From the NCBI GenBank assembly GCA_028280945.1, contig JANQKV010000058.1, forward strand, positions 18,477-82,476: a DNA stretch of 64,000 bases. Direction: 5' to 3'. Under the pieces are notes generated by a model. That model was given only the letters and a program-made list of their open reading frames with translations, did no database searches and was not told where the DNA came from. Every line of letters begins with the position of its first letter. The first letter of the stretch is position 1. This document shows positions 44,793 through 54,079 of the stretch, in pieces. Source of the stretch: Opitutaceae bacterium (GTDB lineage: Bacteria; Verrucomicrobiota; Verrucomicrobiia; Opitutales; Opitutaceae). The translations under genes were made by a program, and so were the position numbers.

Positions 44793-45569
44793 TCACAAGC
44801 GATCGTCCTGCCGGTGGTAATCCCCGCGGCTGAAATACTTTTCCAGCCACACATACATGCAGATGAAAAAGTAGCGGCTGCCCATTTCTTTGATCTTGAG
44901 CTTTGCCTCGCCAAACTGGCGGTTACGCCAAGTGATAGGTATCGTCTCCCAGGAAAAGCCACGCACAATGGCCTTGAGGGGAATTTCCACGGTCAGGTTG
45001 AAATGGGGGGAGAGAAAAGGGCGACAGCCGTCTATAACCGAACGTCGATAGGCCTTGAAGGCGTTTGTCGTGTCATTAAGCGGAATGCGAAAGAGACTTT
45101 TGATGAACAGGTTAGCGAGCCGGTTTACGAGCAGCTTCAATCGGGGATAGTCGTGGACCTTTCCGCCTTTGACAAAGCGGCTGCCAAACGCGCACTCGTA
45201 GCCTTGGCAAAGCAGCAGCCAATACTTCGCAGCGTCTTCAGGATCGTCTGAACAGTCGGCCATCATGATCACTACTGCATCGCCCTGACTGTGGTTAAGG
45301 CCATAAATGATCGCTCGACCAAAACCGTGCGGACCGGGGTTCTGCACGTGAGCCAGGCTGGGGTAGTTTTTTTTCAGCCCGTTGAGCACCTCCCAAGTAC
45401 GATCGGTGCTACCATCATCAACCACTACGATTTCATGCGGAATCCCCTCTCGCTGAAACACCTTATCGATGGCCGCGATGGTGACCGGTAAAGACTCTTC
45501 CTCATCGCGAGCTGGAATGATAACCGAAAACAGCGTCGGGGGGGCGAGTGCAGTGGCGGGGGAGTTCAC
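44793..45569 (-). CDS. Glycosyltransferase family 2 (DPM1-like)
   Basis: This 258-residue GT-A enzyme starts FSVIIPARDEEES, has MMADCSDDPED as the metal site and GSRFVKGG downstream. Near the C-terminus, SPHFNLTVEIPLKAIVRGF and ITWRNRQFGEAKLKIKEMG are typical of DPM1-like and polyprenyl-phosphate glycosyltransferases. The start is GTG at 45569. It sits between the reductase (49-base gap) and an epimerase gene (28-base gap) on the minus strand, so the cluster is probably one transcript. Confidence 0.88.
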   Translation of the reverse strand: MNSPATALAPPTLFSVIIPARDEEESLPVTIAAIDKVFQREGIPHEIVVVDDGSTDRTWEVLNGLKKNYPSLAHVQNPGPHGFGRAIIYGLNHSQGDAVVIMMADCSDDPEDAAKYWLLLCQGYECAFGSRFVKGGKVHDYPRLKLLVNRLANLFIKSLFRIPLNDTTNAFKAYRRSVIDGCRPFLSPHFNLTVEIPLKAIVRGFSWETIPITWRNRQFGEAKLKIKEMGSRYFFICMYVWLEKYFSRGDYHRQDDRL

Positions 45570-45597
45570 AAAGTATCTTGATCAAACGGAGAACGCA

Positions 45598-46668
45598 TCA
45601 GAATGGAGCTGATCGGTCGAGCCAGTCGGGATGCTCTCGGGCGTGGGTCGCGATTTCCTCCAGGATGTGCAGCCCGGAGGTGGAAGGGGTCCAGCCCCAA
45701 ACCGACTCGGCCTTACTCGAGTCCAATACCATCCATGGAATGTCAAAAGGCCGCGGGTTGGGTTCGGACGCAACGGCGTGAGGTCCGAATTGCTCATCGC
45801 ACCATGCAGTAAGTTGCCGCAAAGACATCGCGGAAGCGGCGCCCCCGCTGGCATTCACGACTCGATCGTTTGTGGCCACGTCTTGCGCCGCCCATTGGCG
45901 ATGCAGCAAATCGATCAAATCCTTGGGGTGCAAGCAGTCACGAACTTGGTGGCCTTGGCCATCAAACCCGATATATTTCAACGGGCGCCGGGCCAAGTGA
46001 CTGTTGATCCAGAAAGCAAATATGCCCTGATCAGGGCGCCCAAACTGACCAGCCCCGGCCAATACGCCGCAACGGTTGATAAAGACGGGAAAATCGAACG
46101 TGGCACCGTATTCAAGGGCCAGCGATTCACTGGCGATCTTGGTCGAGCCGTAGAGCGAGACGGGAGCTGTCGTGTAATAGGTCTCATCCACCCCTGCCTC
46201 CGTGATTCCCACCGGCAACGGTTTGGAGATATCAGGCCGGAAAGCACCGCGATGAATTTCGACGGGTAAATCAACCAATCCCGGGATGGAGTAAACGCGA
46301 CTGGTGCTAAGCAGCGTGAAACCCGCTTGATGGGCTTTGCAGAATTCAAGCAAATTGATGGTGCCACTCAAGTTGTGCTCAACCAATTGCCGTGAGCTGG
46401 TCTTACCGTCCACACCTGCCAGAACGCTTGGGTTGGCTGCAGCATCGATTACCCAGTCGACGGTCGGCAGGGATTCGAGATCTGAAGCATTCCGAATGTC
46501 ACCATGCCAGATTTTTGCACCCAGCACATTTAACTCGGTTCGGTTGGATTCGCTACCGGGTCGAATAAAGTTATCCACCCCAAATATTTCGTAATCACCG
46601 GCCTCCTTAAGGGCTCGCACCAAGGAGCTGCCCACAAAGCCACAAATGCCAGTGATCAGAATCTTCAT
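45598..46668 (-). CDS. NAD-dependent epimerase/dehydratase, CDP-paratose epimerase-like
   Basis: This 356-residue extended SDR has TGICGFVGSS near residue 6 and the catalytic Tyr-x-x-x-Lys in SLYGSTKIASE. RCGVLAGAGQFGRPDQG and GHQVRDCLHPKDL match the CDP-paratose 2-epimerase group (RfbE-like). It may epimerise C2 of a CDP-3,6-dideoxyhexose, but no CDP-glucose pathway genes were seen, so the substrate is uncertain. I chose the ATG at 46668; the extra upstream residues are unconserved. A second epimerase of the same broad type is at 47359-48420. Confidence 0.8.
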   Translation of the reverse strand: MKILITGICGFVGSSLVRALKEAGDYEIFGVDNFIRPGSESNRTELNVLGAKIWHGDIRNASDLESLPTVDWVIDAAANPSVLAGVDGKTSSRQLVEHNLSGTINLLEFCKAHQAGFTLLSTSRVYSIPGLVDLPVEIHRGAFRPDISKPLPVGITEAGVDETYYTTAPVSLYGSTKIASESLALEYGATFDFPVFINRCGVLAGAGQFGRPDQGIFAFWINSHLARRPLKYIGFDGQGHQVRDCLHPKDLIDLLHRQWAAQDVATNDRVVNASGGAASAMSLRQLTAWCDEQFGPHAVASEPNPRPFDIPWMVLDSSKAESVWGWTPSTSGLHILEEIATHAREHPDWLDRSAPF

Positions 46669-46755
46669 TGGGCAAGGCAAACGTGGGGGTGCGCCAGTAG
46701 AAAGCCGAAAATCCGCAAATCCCACGGTCGCACCGGATTCGAGGTGCTACGCACT

Positions 46756-47322
46756 TTACTCGCCGGCTTTTTTCCGCTCCTCACGCTTGGCGGCGACCTC
46801 CTCCTTCTTCGCCTCCTCGTAGGCCTTTCGTTGAATCATGCCGATTTCAAGCAGATCGCTAACGAGCATCCGGGCTTCCGTAGCTTTTTCTTTGGGCGTT
46901 AATGCGACTTGCTCGGCGAGTCCCGCCATCGGGGCGGGGCTGGCGGAAGTGGGCTGAAACGCCACGAGATTTGCCGGATCAAAAGTGGGCTTTTTTAATT
47001 CCAAGGTGTTTTCGCGCCCGGCGCGGCTTACAGTAACGAGGTTCGATTCGGACGAATAGGAAACCACGCGGATACCAGCCACGGTCTGGCCCACCTTAAT
47101 CCAATGGCTCCGTTTGGCCGCCACATCGGTGATGCAAACCATCTTGTCAGTCCCTAGGGCGACGACACCGGAGAACTGAAGACCGCTTTCCTCTGTCTCC
47201 GCGGTGGCAGTGGCGCCGGGTGCCGCCTGGGCCGCCCGTTGAAAGGGAGACGGCTGGGCTGAGGCCGCGATACCCAGTCCGAGCGTGATGAGAGTGAGGT
47301 AGCCTGCCAGTTTAAGAGTCAT
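46756..47322 (-). CDS. Hypothetical secreted protein
   Basis: I do not recognise this 188-residue protein. It has a signal peptide (hydrophobic core about 5-20, cleavage likely after ASA), a middle domain with beta-type segments (GVVALGTDKMVCITDV, WIKVGQTVAG, VVSYSSESNLVTV) that resembles the periplasmic HR-type domain of type II secretion GspC proteins, and a charged helical C-terminal tail rich in Lys and Glu. It sits between two epimerase genes on the same strand, with gaps of 36 and 87 bases. A secretion or envelope role is a guess. Confidence 0.7.
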   Translation of the reverse strand: MTLKLAGYLTLITLGLGIAASAQPSPFQRAAQAAPGATATAETEESGLQFSGVVALGTDKMVCITDVAAKRSHWIKVGQTVAGIRVVSYSSESNLVTVSRAGRENTLELKKPTFDPANLVAFQPTSASPAPMAGLAEQVALTPKEKATEARMLVSDLLEIGMIQRKAYEEAKKEEVAAKREERKKAGE

Positions 47323-47358
47323 TCAAAAAAAGTGGGACGCCGTCCGTTGAGGAAAGTT

Positions 47359-48420
47359 TCAACTCACTTGGCGGGTTTTCCAAGCCTCAACGATTTGGCG
47401 AATGGTCTCTTCCAACGACACGCTAATGTCCCAAGTCGGGTAGTGGTCCCTCATTTTTCTGAGGTCGGAATAGTAGCAGATATGATCTCCGATTCGATTT
47501 TCGTCCACGTAGGTGTAGACCTGCTTCTGCCCGGAAAACTTCTCGGCCCACTGGAAGGCCTCCAAGATCGAGCAGGAATTGTCCTTGCCGCCACCGAGGT
47601 TGTAAACCTCACCAACCCGGGGGGCTTCCACAAAAGCGGCCATGAACCGTGCCACGTCGAGGGAGTGAATGTTGTCCCGGACCTGCTTGCCTTTGTATCC
47701 AAAAACACGATACTCCTTGCCTTCGAGATTGCATTTCACGAGGTAGGAGAGAAAGCCGTGGAGCTCTACCCCGGAGTGATTGGGTCCGGTCAGGCACCCC
47801 CCGCGCAGGCAGCAGGTGGGCATTTCAAAATAGCGGCCGTATTCCTGCACCATGACGTCGGCAGCAACCTTTGAAGCACCGAAGAGCGAGTGTTTTGATT
47901 GATCGATGGAGAAGGTTTCGGCGATACCGTGGCGGTAGGCGGGATCGGCGTAATCCCATCGTGTTTCCTGTTCCGCGAGTTCAATGCGGTTGGGGGCATC
48001 GCCGTAGACTTTGTTGGTGCTCATGTGCACAAACGGTGCTTCGGGGCAGAATTGGCGGGCTGCCTCCAGGAGGTTGAGCGTTCCTACCGCGTTGGTATCG
48101 AAATCATCGAAAGGGATCGCCGCGGCTCGGTCGTGCGACGGCTGGGCAGCGGTGTGGACAATGACGTCCGGACACACGTTTTTCAGCAGTTCCAGCACGC
48201 CGGAGCGGTCACGAATATCGACTTCATGGTGCACGAACCCCGGCAGGTCCTCCGCCAACCGCTGCTGGTTCCAGCGTGTATCACCCTGGGGGCCAAAAAA
48301 CACTGCGCGTTGGTTGTTGTCCACACCATGGACGGTGAAGCCGAGCTCGCGGGCGAAATAAGTGCAGACCTCGGACCCGATGAGCCCAGAGGATCCCGTT
48401 ACCAGAAGTTTTTTAGCCAT
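47359..48420 (-). CDS. NAD-dependent epimerase/dehydratase with Phe at the catalytic Tyr site
   Basis: This 353-residue extended SDR has [10 protein letters not shown] (8-17) and the pattern [16 protein letters not shown] followed by [10 protein letters not shown], typical of CDP-tyvelose/paratose epimerase-like proteins. The catalytic Tyr-x-x-x-Lys motif reads FGASK, with Phe180 and Lys184, so the usual proton-shuttling tyrosine is absent. That may be a family trait or mean a different mechanism. I chose the ATG at 48420; the residues upstream are unconserved. It lies 57 bases after the preceding minus-strand membrane protein gene. Confidence 0.8.
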   Translation of the reverse strand: MAKKLLVTGSSGLIGSEVCTYFARELGFTVHGVDNNQRAVFFGPQGDTRWNQQRLAEDLPGFVHHEVDIRDRSGVLELLKNVCPDVIVHTAAQPSHDRAAAIPFDDFDTNAVGTLNLLEAARQFCPEAPFVHMSTNKVYGDAPNRIELAEQETRWDYADPAYRHGIAETFSIDQSKHSLFGASKVAADVMVQEYGRYFEMPTCCLRGGCLTGPNHSGVELHGFLSYLVKCNLEGKEYRVFGYKGKQVRDNIHSLDVARFMAAFVEAPRVGEVYNLGGGKDNSCSILEAFQWAEKFSGQKQVYTYVDENRIGDHICYYSDLRKMRDHYPTWDISVSLEETIRQIVEAWKTRQVS

Positions 48421-48477
48421 AAGGAAAGTGGAAAAGGGGACTGGAGCATTCCGTGCCTCGACAAGCAAGGATGTGAT

Positions 48478-50301
48478 TTACCCGGTACTGCCGGTGCCGG
48501 AATCTGGGCGCGAGTGTTTCAGATGCAAGCCCACCCGGCCAAAGAGCCCGATTGTGATCAGCACCACCCCGGCACTAAACCACCAGAAGTGATGTTTGAT
48601 CAGTTTTTCGGCAGCCCACGACAACCAACCCAACTCAACCGGCGCGGCCAGGGCGATGCGGTCGACGGAATCGTTGTCCTCCAGTTCCAGCCACCACTCG
48701 CCCGCGGGACGCACGACGTTGATGGTCTTCCAACGGTTGCGGGCCGGACCGTCAGGCAAGATTTCCCAGCTGTCTTGATCGTTGCAGATGCGCAGGCTGA
48801 GTGCGGTCTCCGGGTCACCCAATCCACCCAAAATTCGGAAACGCAGGATGGGAGCGATGGTTGCTGACTGGCGTTCACTCCGCCAGGTCCAGGGTTCGGT
48901 TTGGGGACCCCGAGGAGACGCTACTATCACCGGGTAGGGTGCAGGAGGCAGCGATTGGTCATTCACGATCGGGGCGGAACTGATTGGCAGCGCCTTTCTG
49001 ATGGCAGCCGGCATAACGTCCTGGATCGTTGGGTATTGCCAACGCATGACCAGAGTCTCAGCGGATGGATAGGGCAGCGTGCGAGGGTCGGCTGAGAGCA
49101 GGCGTTGGGTATCTTTGGTTGCGAAATAGTCCCGCAGCACCACGCCTTGAGCCTCCTGTCGTTCGGCAATACCGGGAAGTCGTTTTTGCAAGATTGTTTT
49201 GGCACCCGCACCAAATCCAACCGTGATGAGCGCAGCCCAGGCAATGAGCAGTCCCGACCGTAGAAACCCGGGTCGGAAGGCAGCCAAGGCCAATCCCTGC
49301 ACCAGCACAAGGAACACATAAGCGGTGAGGTATCGCGAGATCAGGGGCGATCCTTCGCCTCGCAGCCACGCGGTGGCCGCGATCGTCACGACCATCCAAA
49401 ACAACACCCCCAAATAAATGCGATCGGACGGGGTGAAATCAGGCTTCCGCCAGATCAAAACCGCCATGGCGACGGCTGGAGCACAGGCGACCAAACTCCA
49501 AGGCAGGAACGACTGCCACGGCCAGGCCAGCACTTGAACGGCTGCTGCGACAAACTCCCCCAAGCTATCGGCCCGCAACGACTCATGGCCGGGCACTGAG
49601 ACTCGCGAGATCAACGCGATAACCAACCAGAGTCCGGCAATCCCCAGCGTGATTCCAGCAAACCGGTCGAACGTGCGCCGGCGTATCACCCGGGCGGCTA
49701 CCACCAACATGATGGCCACCGAGGAAAACACGCCGGACGCCATCGCTCCCATCGAGAAAAGCCCGCATATCTGTCCGCTAATCCACCGTCGATCAATCTG
49801 ATCGGTTCCCAGCACGCCCCGCAGGTGCAGGAAGGACAGGATGAGGACCAGGTAAACTTGGGATTGGAATCCGCCCAAAGTGTTTTCCCAGTCGAGGGGC
49901 AACAGCCACATCAAGACCGCCAGGGATCCGAGCAAAACGAGTCGCCAGCCGGAGACCACTTCGCTCATCCAGCGCATGACCAGCAGCAGCAACAGGGCAT
50001 GCAGCAATGCATTGGTCACCAGCTGCACATAGGCGTCCCATTGGCCGTTCAATGCCACTCCGGCCAGCGCGAGGAATTTGGTAAAAATGACATGGTGTTC
50101 GTTATGCGGAGCAAAGAGTGCCCCCATGCTCAGCCGGCCCTCGGTCCAGGGTCGGATGATGGATTCGCCCTCGGCGTCGATCTGGTCGCGGTAGGGCACA
50201 CTCGAACCAGCCATGTCCACGACCCAGAGCTTGGCCCCCACTACCAGCAGGACCAGGCCAACGGCCAATACAATGCGGGAGAGTGCGATCCCTCGGCTCA
50301 T
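48478..50301 (-). CDS. Polytopic membrane protein with GT-C-like motifs
   Basis: This 607-residue protein has about eleven membrane helices, one at the N-terminus and one at the C-terminus (about 575-592), with a soluble region of about 180 residues between (about 395-570). The first periplasmic loop has SVPYRDQIDAEGES and APHNEHHVIF; HNEH after a DQ motif occurs in many bacterial polysaccharide membrane proteins. The soluble region is beta-rich, for example FRILGGLGDPETALSLRI and WWLELEDND. It precedes the large GT protein's partners in the locus and follows that protein with a six-base gap. Function is inferred as glycan transfer or assembly. Confidence 0.7.
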   Translation of the reverse strand: MSRGIALSRIVLAVGLVLLVVGAKLWVVDMAGSSVPYRDQIDAEGESIIRPWTEGRLSMGALFAPHNEHHVIFTKFLALAGVALNGQWDAYVQLVTNALLHALLLLLVMRWMSEVVSGWRLVLLGSLAVLMWLLPLDWENTLGGFQSQVYLVLILSFLHLRGVLGTDQIDRRWISGQICGLFSMGAMASGVFSSVAIMLVVAARVIRRRTFDRFAGITLGIAGLWLVIALISRVSVPGHESLRADSLGEFVAAAVQVLAWPWQSFLPWSLVACAPAVAMAVLIWRKPDFTPSDRIYLGVLFWMVVTIAATAWLRGEGSPLISRYLTAYVFLVLVQGLALAAFRPGFLRSGLLIAWAALITVGFGAGAKTILQKRLPGIAERQEAQGVVLRDYFATKDTQRLLSADPRTLPYPSAETLVMRWQYPTIQDVMPAAIRKALPISSAPIVNDQSLPPAPYPVIVASPRGPQTEPWTWRSERQSATIAPILRFRILGGLGDPETALSLRICNDQDSWEILPDGPARNRWKTINVVRPAGEWWLELEDNDSVDRIALAAPVELGWLSWAAEKLIKHHFWWFSAGVVLITIGLFGRVGLHLKHSRPDSGTGSTG

Positions 50302-50307
50302 CGGTCT

Positions 50308-53300
50308 CTAGTGGCGCGGAGGCACTGCGAGCGAAAAGTCCTCAAATTCATCCGTGAGGTTGGGATTGTAGGCAGGATCGTGGTCCAGAATCTTACCCCA
50401 TCGCTCACGCATGAGGCGAATCTCCGCCGCGAAGCGATCCAATTTTACGGCTGAATCTTCGACCCCTCGGCTGGCCGACTCGTGGTGGTAAAGCTCCGCG
50501 AACGGGGTCCAAAGGTTGCGATAACCGGCTTGGCGCACCCGCAGGCAGAAGTCGATGTCGTTGAAGGCTACGGCCAGTCCCTTTTCATCGAACCCACCCA
50601 TCGACTCGAACAGCTCGCGGCGGATCACCATGCATGCGGCCGTCACGGCGGAGTAGTTCTGCGCGAGTCGCAGGCGATTACGTTGTCCTTCGCTGCCGCG
50701 CGGTGCCTCCTTGAAGGCATGTCCGGCAACCGAGGGAGTCCCGTTCAGTCCGCCGATCCCCAGGATGACGCCTGCATGCTGCACGGAATCGTTTGGATAG
50801 TAGAGCATCGCACCCACGGCCCCAATCTCCGGTCGAACCGCCTGTGAAACCATTTCCCGCAGCCAATCACCTTCGATGGCTTCGAGGTCGTTGTTCAAGA
50901 ATGCCAGAATCGATCCCCGAGCGTGCCGTGCCGCGTAGTTGTTGATCGCGGAAAAATTGAACTCACCTTCGAAGGAGAGCACCGACACGCCTTCTGCTTC
51001 GATCTCGCGAAAATACGCCTGAGCCACGGGATCGTCAGAAGCATGGTCTACGACCATGATTTCGTAATCCGGATATTCAGTGCGACTGCGAAGCGAGTCC
51101 AAACAGGTTTTCAGCAAATCGTGGCCGTTGTGGGTGGGGATGATGATGCTGACCTTCGGAGGCTTGACGGGAACTGGATATCGAATCCGCCAATGTCGCC
51201 CCTCGACAGCAATCAGTTCCGCGGCCTGCTCGGTCTGTTGCAGGTGGTCCCGCAATGCCCGCTCGGCTGCGCGAAATGGATAATCGTCCTTCTGGTCGAT
51301 AACCAGGGCGGTGGAGCCGGGAATGGCCCGCCAATGATAGAGCACCCGAGGGATGTGATGAATCTGTTGAGGAGCGAGGCCCGCCGTGGCCCGGAGTGTA
51401 AGGTCCCAATCTTGACTACCTTCCAGTCCCTCTCGAAATCCGCCAATCCGGCGCAGCAGCTCCGTGCGAAACACTGACAAGTGGCAGGTGTAATTCTGAC
51501 CCAGCAACAGGTCTGGATTCCAATCCGGCTTGAAGTAGGGGTCTGATCTATAACCGCCTTCATCAATCTTGTCCTCATCGGAGTAGATAAAATCCAGGTC
51601 AGGCTTTTCAGCGAGGGCGTAGACAACCTCGGCCAACGCTTGCGGCGCGAGTTCATCATCATGATCGAGCAGGGCAACAAACTCACCGGTCGCCAGTTTG
51701 AGGGCGGAATTGGAAGCGGCCGAAATGTGTCCGTTTGTCGTCCGCGTCACCACCTTGATGCGTCGATCACGTTTTGTGAAGTCAGCGAGCAGCTCGGCCA
51801 CATGTGGTTCAGTGCTGGCGTCGTCAGCAAGGCAAAGCTCCCAATTTGGATAATACTGTTCGCGGACCGATTCAATTGCCCTGCGCAGCCAAACCTCCGG
51901 GGGATTGAAAACCGGCACGATGACGGAAATCAACGGTCGCGCTTCGATGGGCAACGCCTCGATGCGAGCCCGATGATTGATCGTGTCGGCCAAGGTCAGA
52001 GTATCGAAACGCTGCACCCATTCGCGGTAGTGGTGGCGCAGGCTGTCGGCACTCCCTGACATGACCCGGGTGTGCCGGGCCGCGAATCGCCGCCATTGGC
52101 CGTCGGCCGTAAGCGCTTCAAAGGTGGTTTCGCCCTCCCAACCGGGGGGCAGCTCGTAGTCGGCGGTGAAGCCGGCATGGGCACTCCACGGGTTCTGGGC
52201 GTGAAGCGTGGCGACATCGGGTCGAGGCACCCCCCAGGCAACCTCCCAAGTCCGATCCTCCGATCGGATCCTCACCTCCACGATTTCCTGCCCGTCCTTC
52301 GCGACGACCCAACCGCGGATTCGGCCGCGTGCGGGAACGGCCGCCCAATCGGCCGGTTCATCAATGGAGTGGGGTAACCCGGGGTCGATCCTAAGCTCCC
52401 CTTTCGGTTCTTCGACCGATGCAGGCTGCGAGTCAACCGATGCGATGGTTTCCGCTCGCAGGAGCGGGTCCAACAATCGGCGCCGGAGCGCTCGAAGGGG
52501 TGCCGTGAAAACCCACGAGCCCGACTCGGTGACGCGCTGGAGTTTGCCCTCCAACGCATCCACTCGACGACGATGTTCCCGTTCGTTGTGATCGACCAGA
52601 TTACGCAAATCAGCGTTCTCCCGCTCAAGCCGATTGACCAAGGGCAGCAGCTCCTGTCGTTGCGCAGACAGCTCTTGTCGCAGATTTTCGGATACATGAC
52701 GCTGCGCCTCGACTTGAGCGGCATTGTAGCGCTCGCCGGCGGCGTGCCGATGGCAGGAGGACAGGAGGGTGGCGATCCGGGTCTCCAGACTGTTGATCTG
52801 GGCCACCAGTTCCCGCACGCGGGCGCCGAGCTCCTGGTCATGACCCGCTACCAGCAGGGCGGTCTCATCCGATGACGGGGGAAAATCTGCGAATAAATCC
52901 GGCTGTTCAAGCAACCGGCGGTAAAACCCCAGGAGAGTGGCCGTATTGGTCGCCAGCGAAAAGTGAAGCCGGGCAAAGCTCCGGGCGCCGCGCCCCAGGT
53001 TTTCCGCGAGGCTTGGGTCCTTAAAAACGAGGCGGCACTTGGCGGCGATTTCTTCCGGCGAATCGTTGGAGAGCAGCAGGCCTTCACGCCCGTCGCGGAT
53101 CAATGCGCCGATGTTTGCCGCCGGCAGGATCACCGGTTTTCCCGCCCACAGGAATTCGGGCAGTTTGGAGGGAAGGCGGTAGGAGTTGAACGCGTCGACT
53201 GCTCCCGGTTGCACGAGCGCATCCGCCGCCGCCAAAAGCCGCGGGAGGCGGGATTTGGGAACAAAACCCAAGTCCGTGACGAATTCGCCCCCCACCTCCG

Positions 53301-54063
53301 CCAGCACCGACTGATACTCGGCGGGTTGGAGTCCTGTGCGTACCAATCGGGTCGGCCAACCTTCCTCGTTCAGCATGCGCACCGCCAGCGTGAGGACTTT
53401 GACGTCAGGCAGATTGGCGAAGGTGGTGCTTCCCGTGTAGACGATCAGCTTTTCCCCGGCATCCGCGAGCAAGGCGTTCCGTTCTTCAGCAACGGTTTTA
53501 TCATCGATCTCCGGCAACTCCTCGAGTCCCGGAAACAGCAGCTGTTTGATCGGGCCGGCCGGGATGGTTTGCTGTAAGGCCTCCGTGATATGCGTAACCC
53601 CGTGGGCGACCTGCAGAAAGTGGCGGGCCCGGTTGGGAATCGCCAGGTTGGACGGCAGGAGTTTCTGCCATTCAGTCGGATCAAGCTCTTCGGCTTTGCG
53701 ACCGGTCCGGCGCAGAAACGCGGACGTCAGGTGCTCCTCGTTGTCCTCCAAGTGAAGACAAAGGCGCGTTGACGGCGCGGCCGCCACATAAGCCATGGCG
53801 AATCGCCGCACATTTTCCCGCGGCGTCCAGGCGTGCAGAACCGTTGCCGCGCTGCGGTCGGGAAAAAGCCGCGGTGACTCGAGGGCTTCGCTAAACGTCA
53901 CGACGCGAAACAACGGATTCAGCAGGACTTCACGGGTCTCGGCATGGTCGGGCACAGCGACGATCGCTTCGTGGCCGTGGCGAATCAGCTCATTGGCAAA
54001 AGCCCCAATGTGATTAAGGCTGTTGGACGTGCAGTCGCCGTAGTTTGCGAAAAGGATATTCAC
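50308..54063 (-). CDS. Giant three-domain glycosyltransferase (GT4-GT2-GT2) with coiled coil
   Basis: This 1251-residue protein has an N-terminal GT4-like domain (about 1-395; FANYGDCTSNSLNHIGAF at the start), a coiled coil (about 415-510, many Glu/Arg/Leu heptads), a beta-rich module (about 575-670; GRIRGWVVAKDGQ, RPDVATLHAQ), a GT2 domain (about 705-920; SVIVPVFNPPEVW, DHDDE near 800) and a second GT2 (about 965-1210; SIIIPTHNGHDLL, NNDLEA, FNDIDFCLRVRQ). It could build several linkages of a repeat unit. No membrane helix is obvious. It follows the GT4 gene at 54080 by 16 bases. Confidence 0.88.
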   Translation of the reverse strand: MNILFANYGDCTSNSLNHIGAFANELIRHGHEAIVAVPDHAETREVLLNPLFRVVTFSEALESPRLFPDRSAATVLHAWTPRENVRRFAMAYVAAAPSTRLCLHLEDNEEHLTSAFLRRTGRKAEELDPTEWQKLLPSNLAIPNRARHFLQVAHGVTHITEALQQTIPAGPIKQLLFPGLEELPEIDDKTVAEERNALLADAGEKLIVYTGSTTFANLPDVKVLTLAVRMLNEEGWPTRLVRTGLQPAEYQSVLAEVGGEFVTDLGFVPKSRLPRLLAAADALVQPGAVDAFNSYRLPSKLPEFLWAGKPVILPAANIGALIRDGREGLLLSNDSPEEIAAKCRLVFKDPSLAENLGRGARSFARLHFSLATNTATLLGFYRRLLEQPDLFADFPPSSDETALLVAGHDQELGARVRELVAQINSLETRIATLLSSCHRHAAGERYNAAQVEAQRHVSENLRQELSAQRQELLPLVNRLERENADLRNLVDHNEREHRRRVDALEGKLQRVTESGSWVFTAPLRALRRRLLDPLLRAETIASVDSQPASVEEPKGELRIDPGLPHSIDEPADWAAVPARGRIRGWVVAKDGQEIVEVRIRSEDRTWEVAWGVPRPDVATLHAQNPWSAHAGFTADYELPPGWEGETTFEALTADGQWRRFAARHTRVMSGSADSLRHHYREWVQRFDTLTLADTINHRARIEALPIEARPLISVIVPVFNPPEVWLRRAIESVREQYYPNWELCLADDASTEPHVAELLADFTKRDRRIKVVTRTTNGHISAASNSALKLATGEFVALLDHDDELAPQALAEVVYALAEKPDLDFIYSDEDKIDEGGYRSDPYFKPDWNPDLLLGQNYTCHLSVFRTELLRRIGGFREGLEGSQDWDLTLRATAGLAPQQIHHIPRVLYHWRAIPGSTALVIDQKDDYPFRAAERALRDHLQQTEQAAELIAVEGRHWRIRYPVPVKPPKVSIIIPTHNGHDLLKTCLDSLRSRTEYPDYEIMVVDHASDDPVAQAYFREIEAEGVSVLSFEGEFNFSAINNYAARHARGSILAFLNNDLEAIEGDWLREMVSQAVRPEIGAVGAMLYYPNDSVQHAGVILGIGGLNGTPSVAGHAFKEAPRGSEGQRNRLRLAQNYSAVTAACMVIRRELFESMGGFDEKGLAVAFNDIDFCLRVRQAGYRNLWTPFAELYHHESASRGVEDSAVKLDRFAAEIRLMRERWGKILDHDPAYNPNLTDEFEDFSLAVPPRH

Positions 54064-54079
54064 GGTGCGGAGGAGCCGG

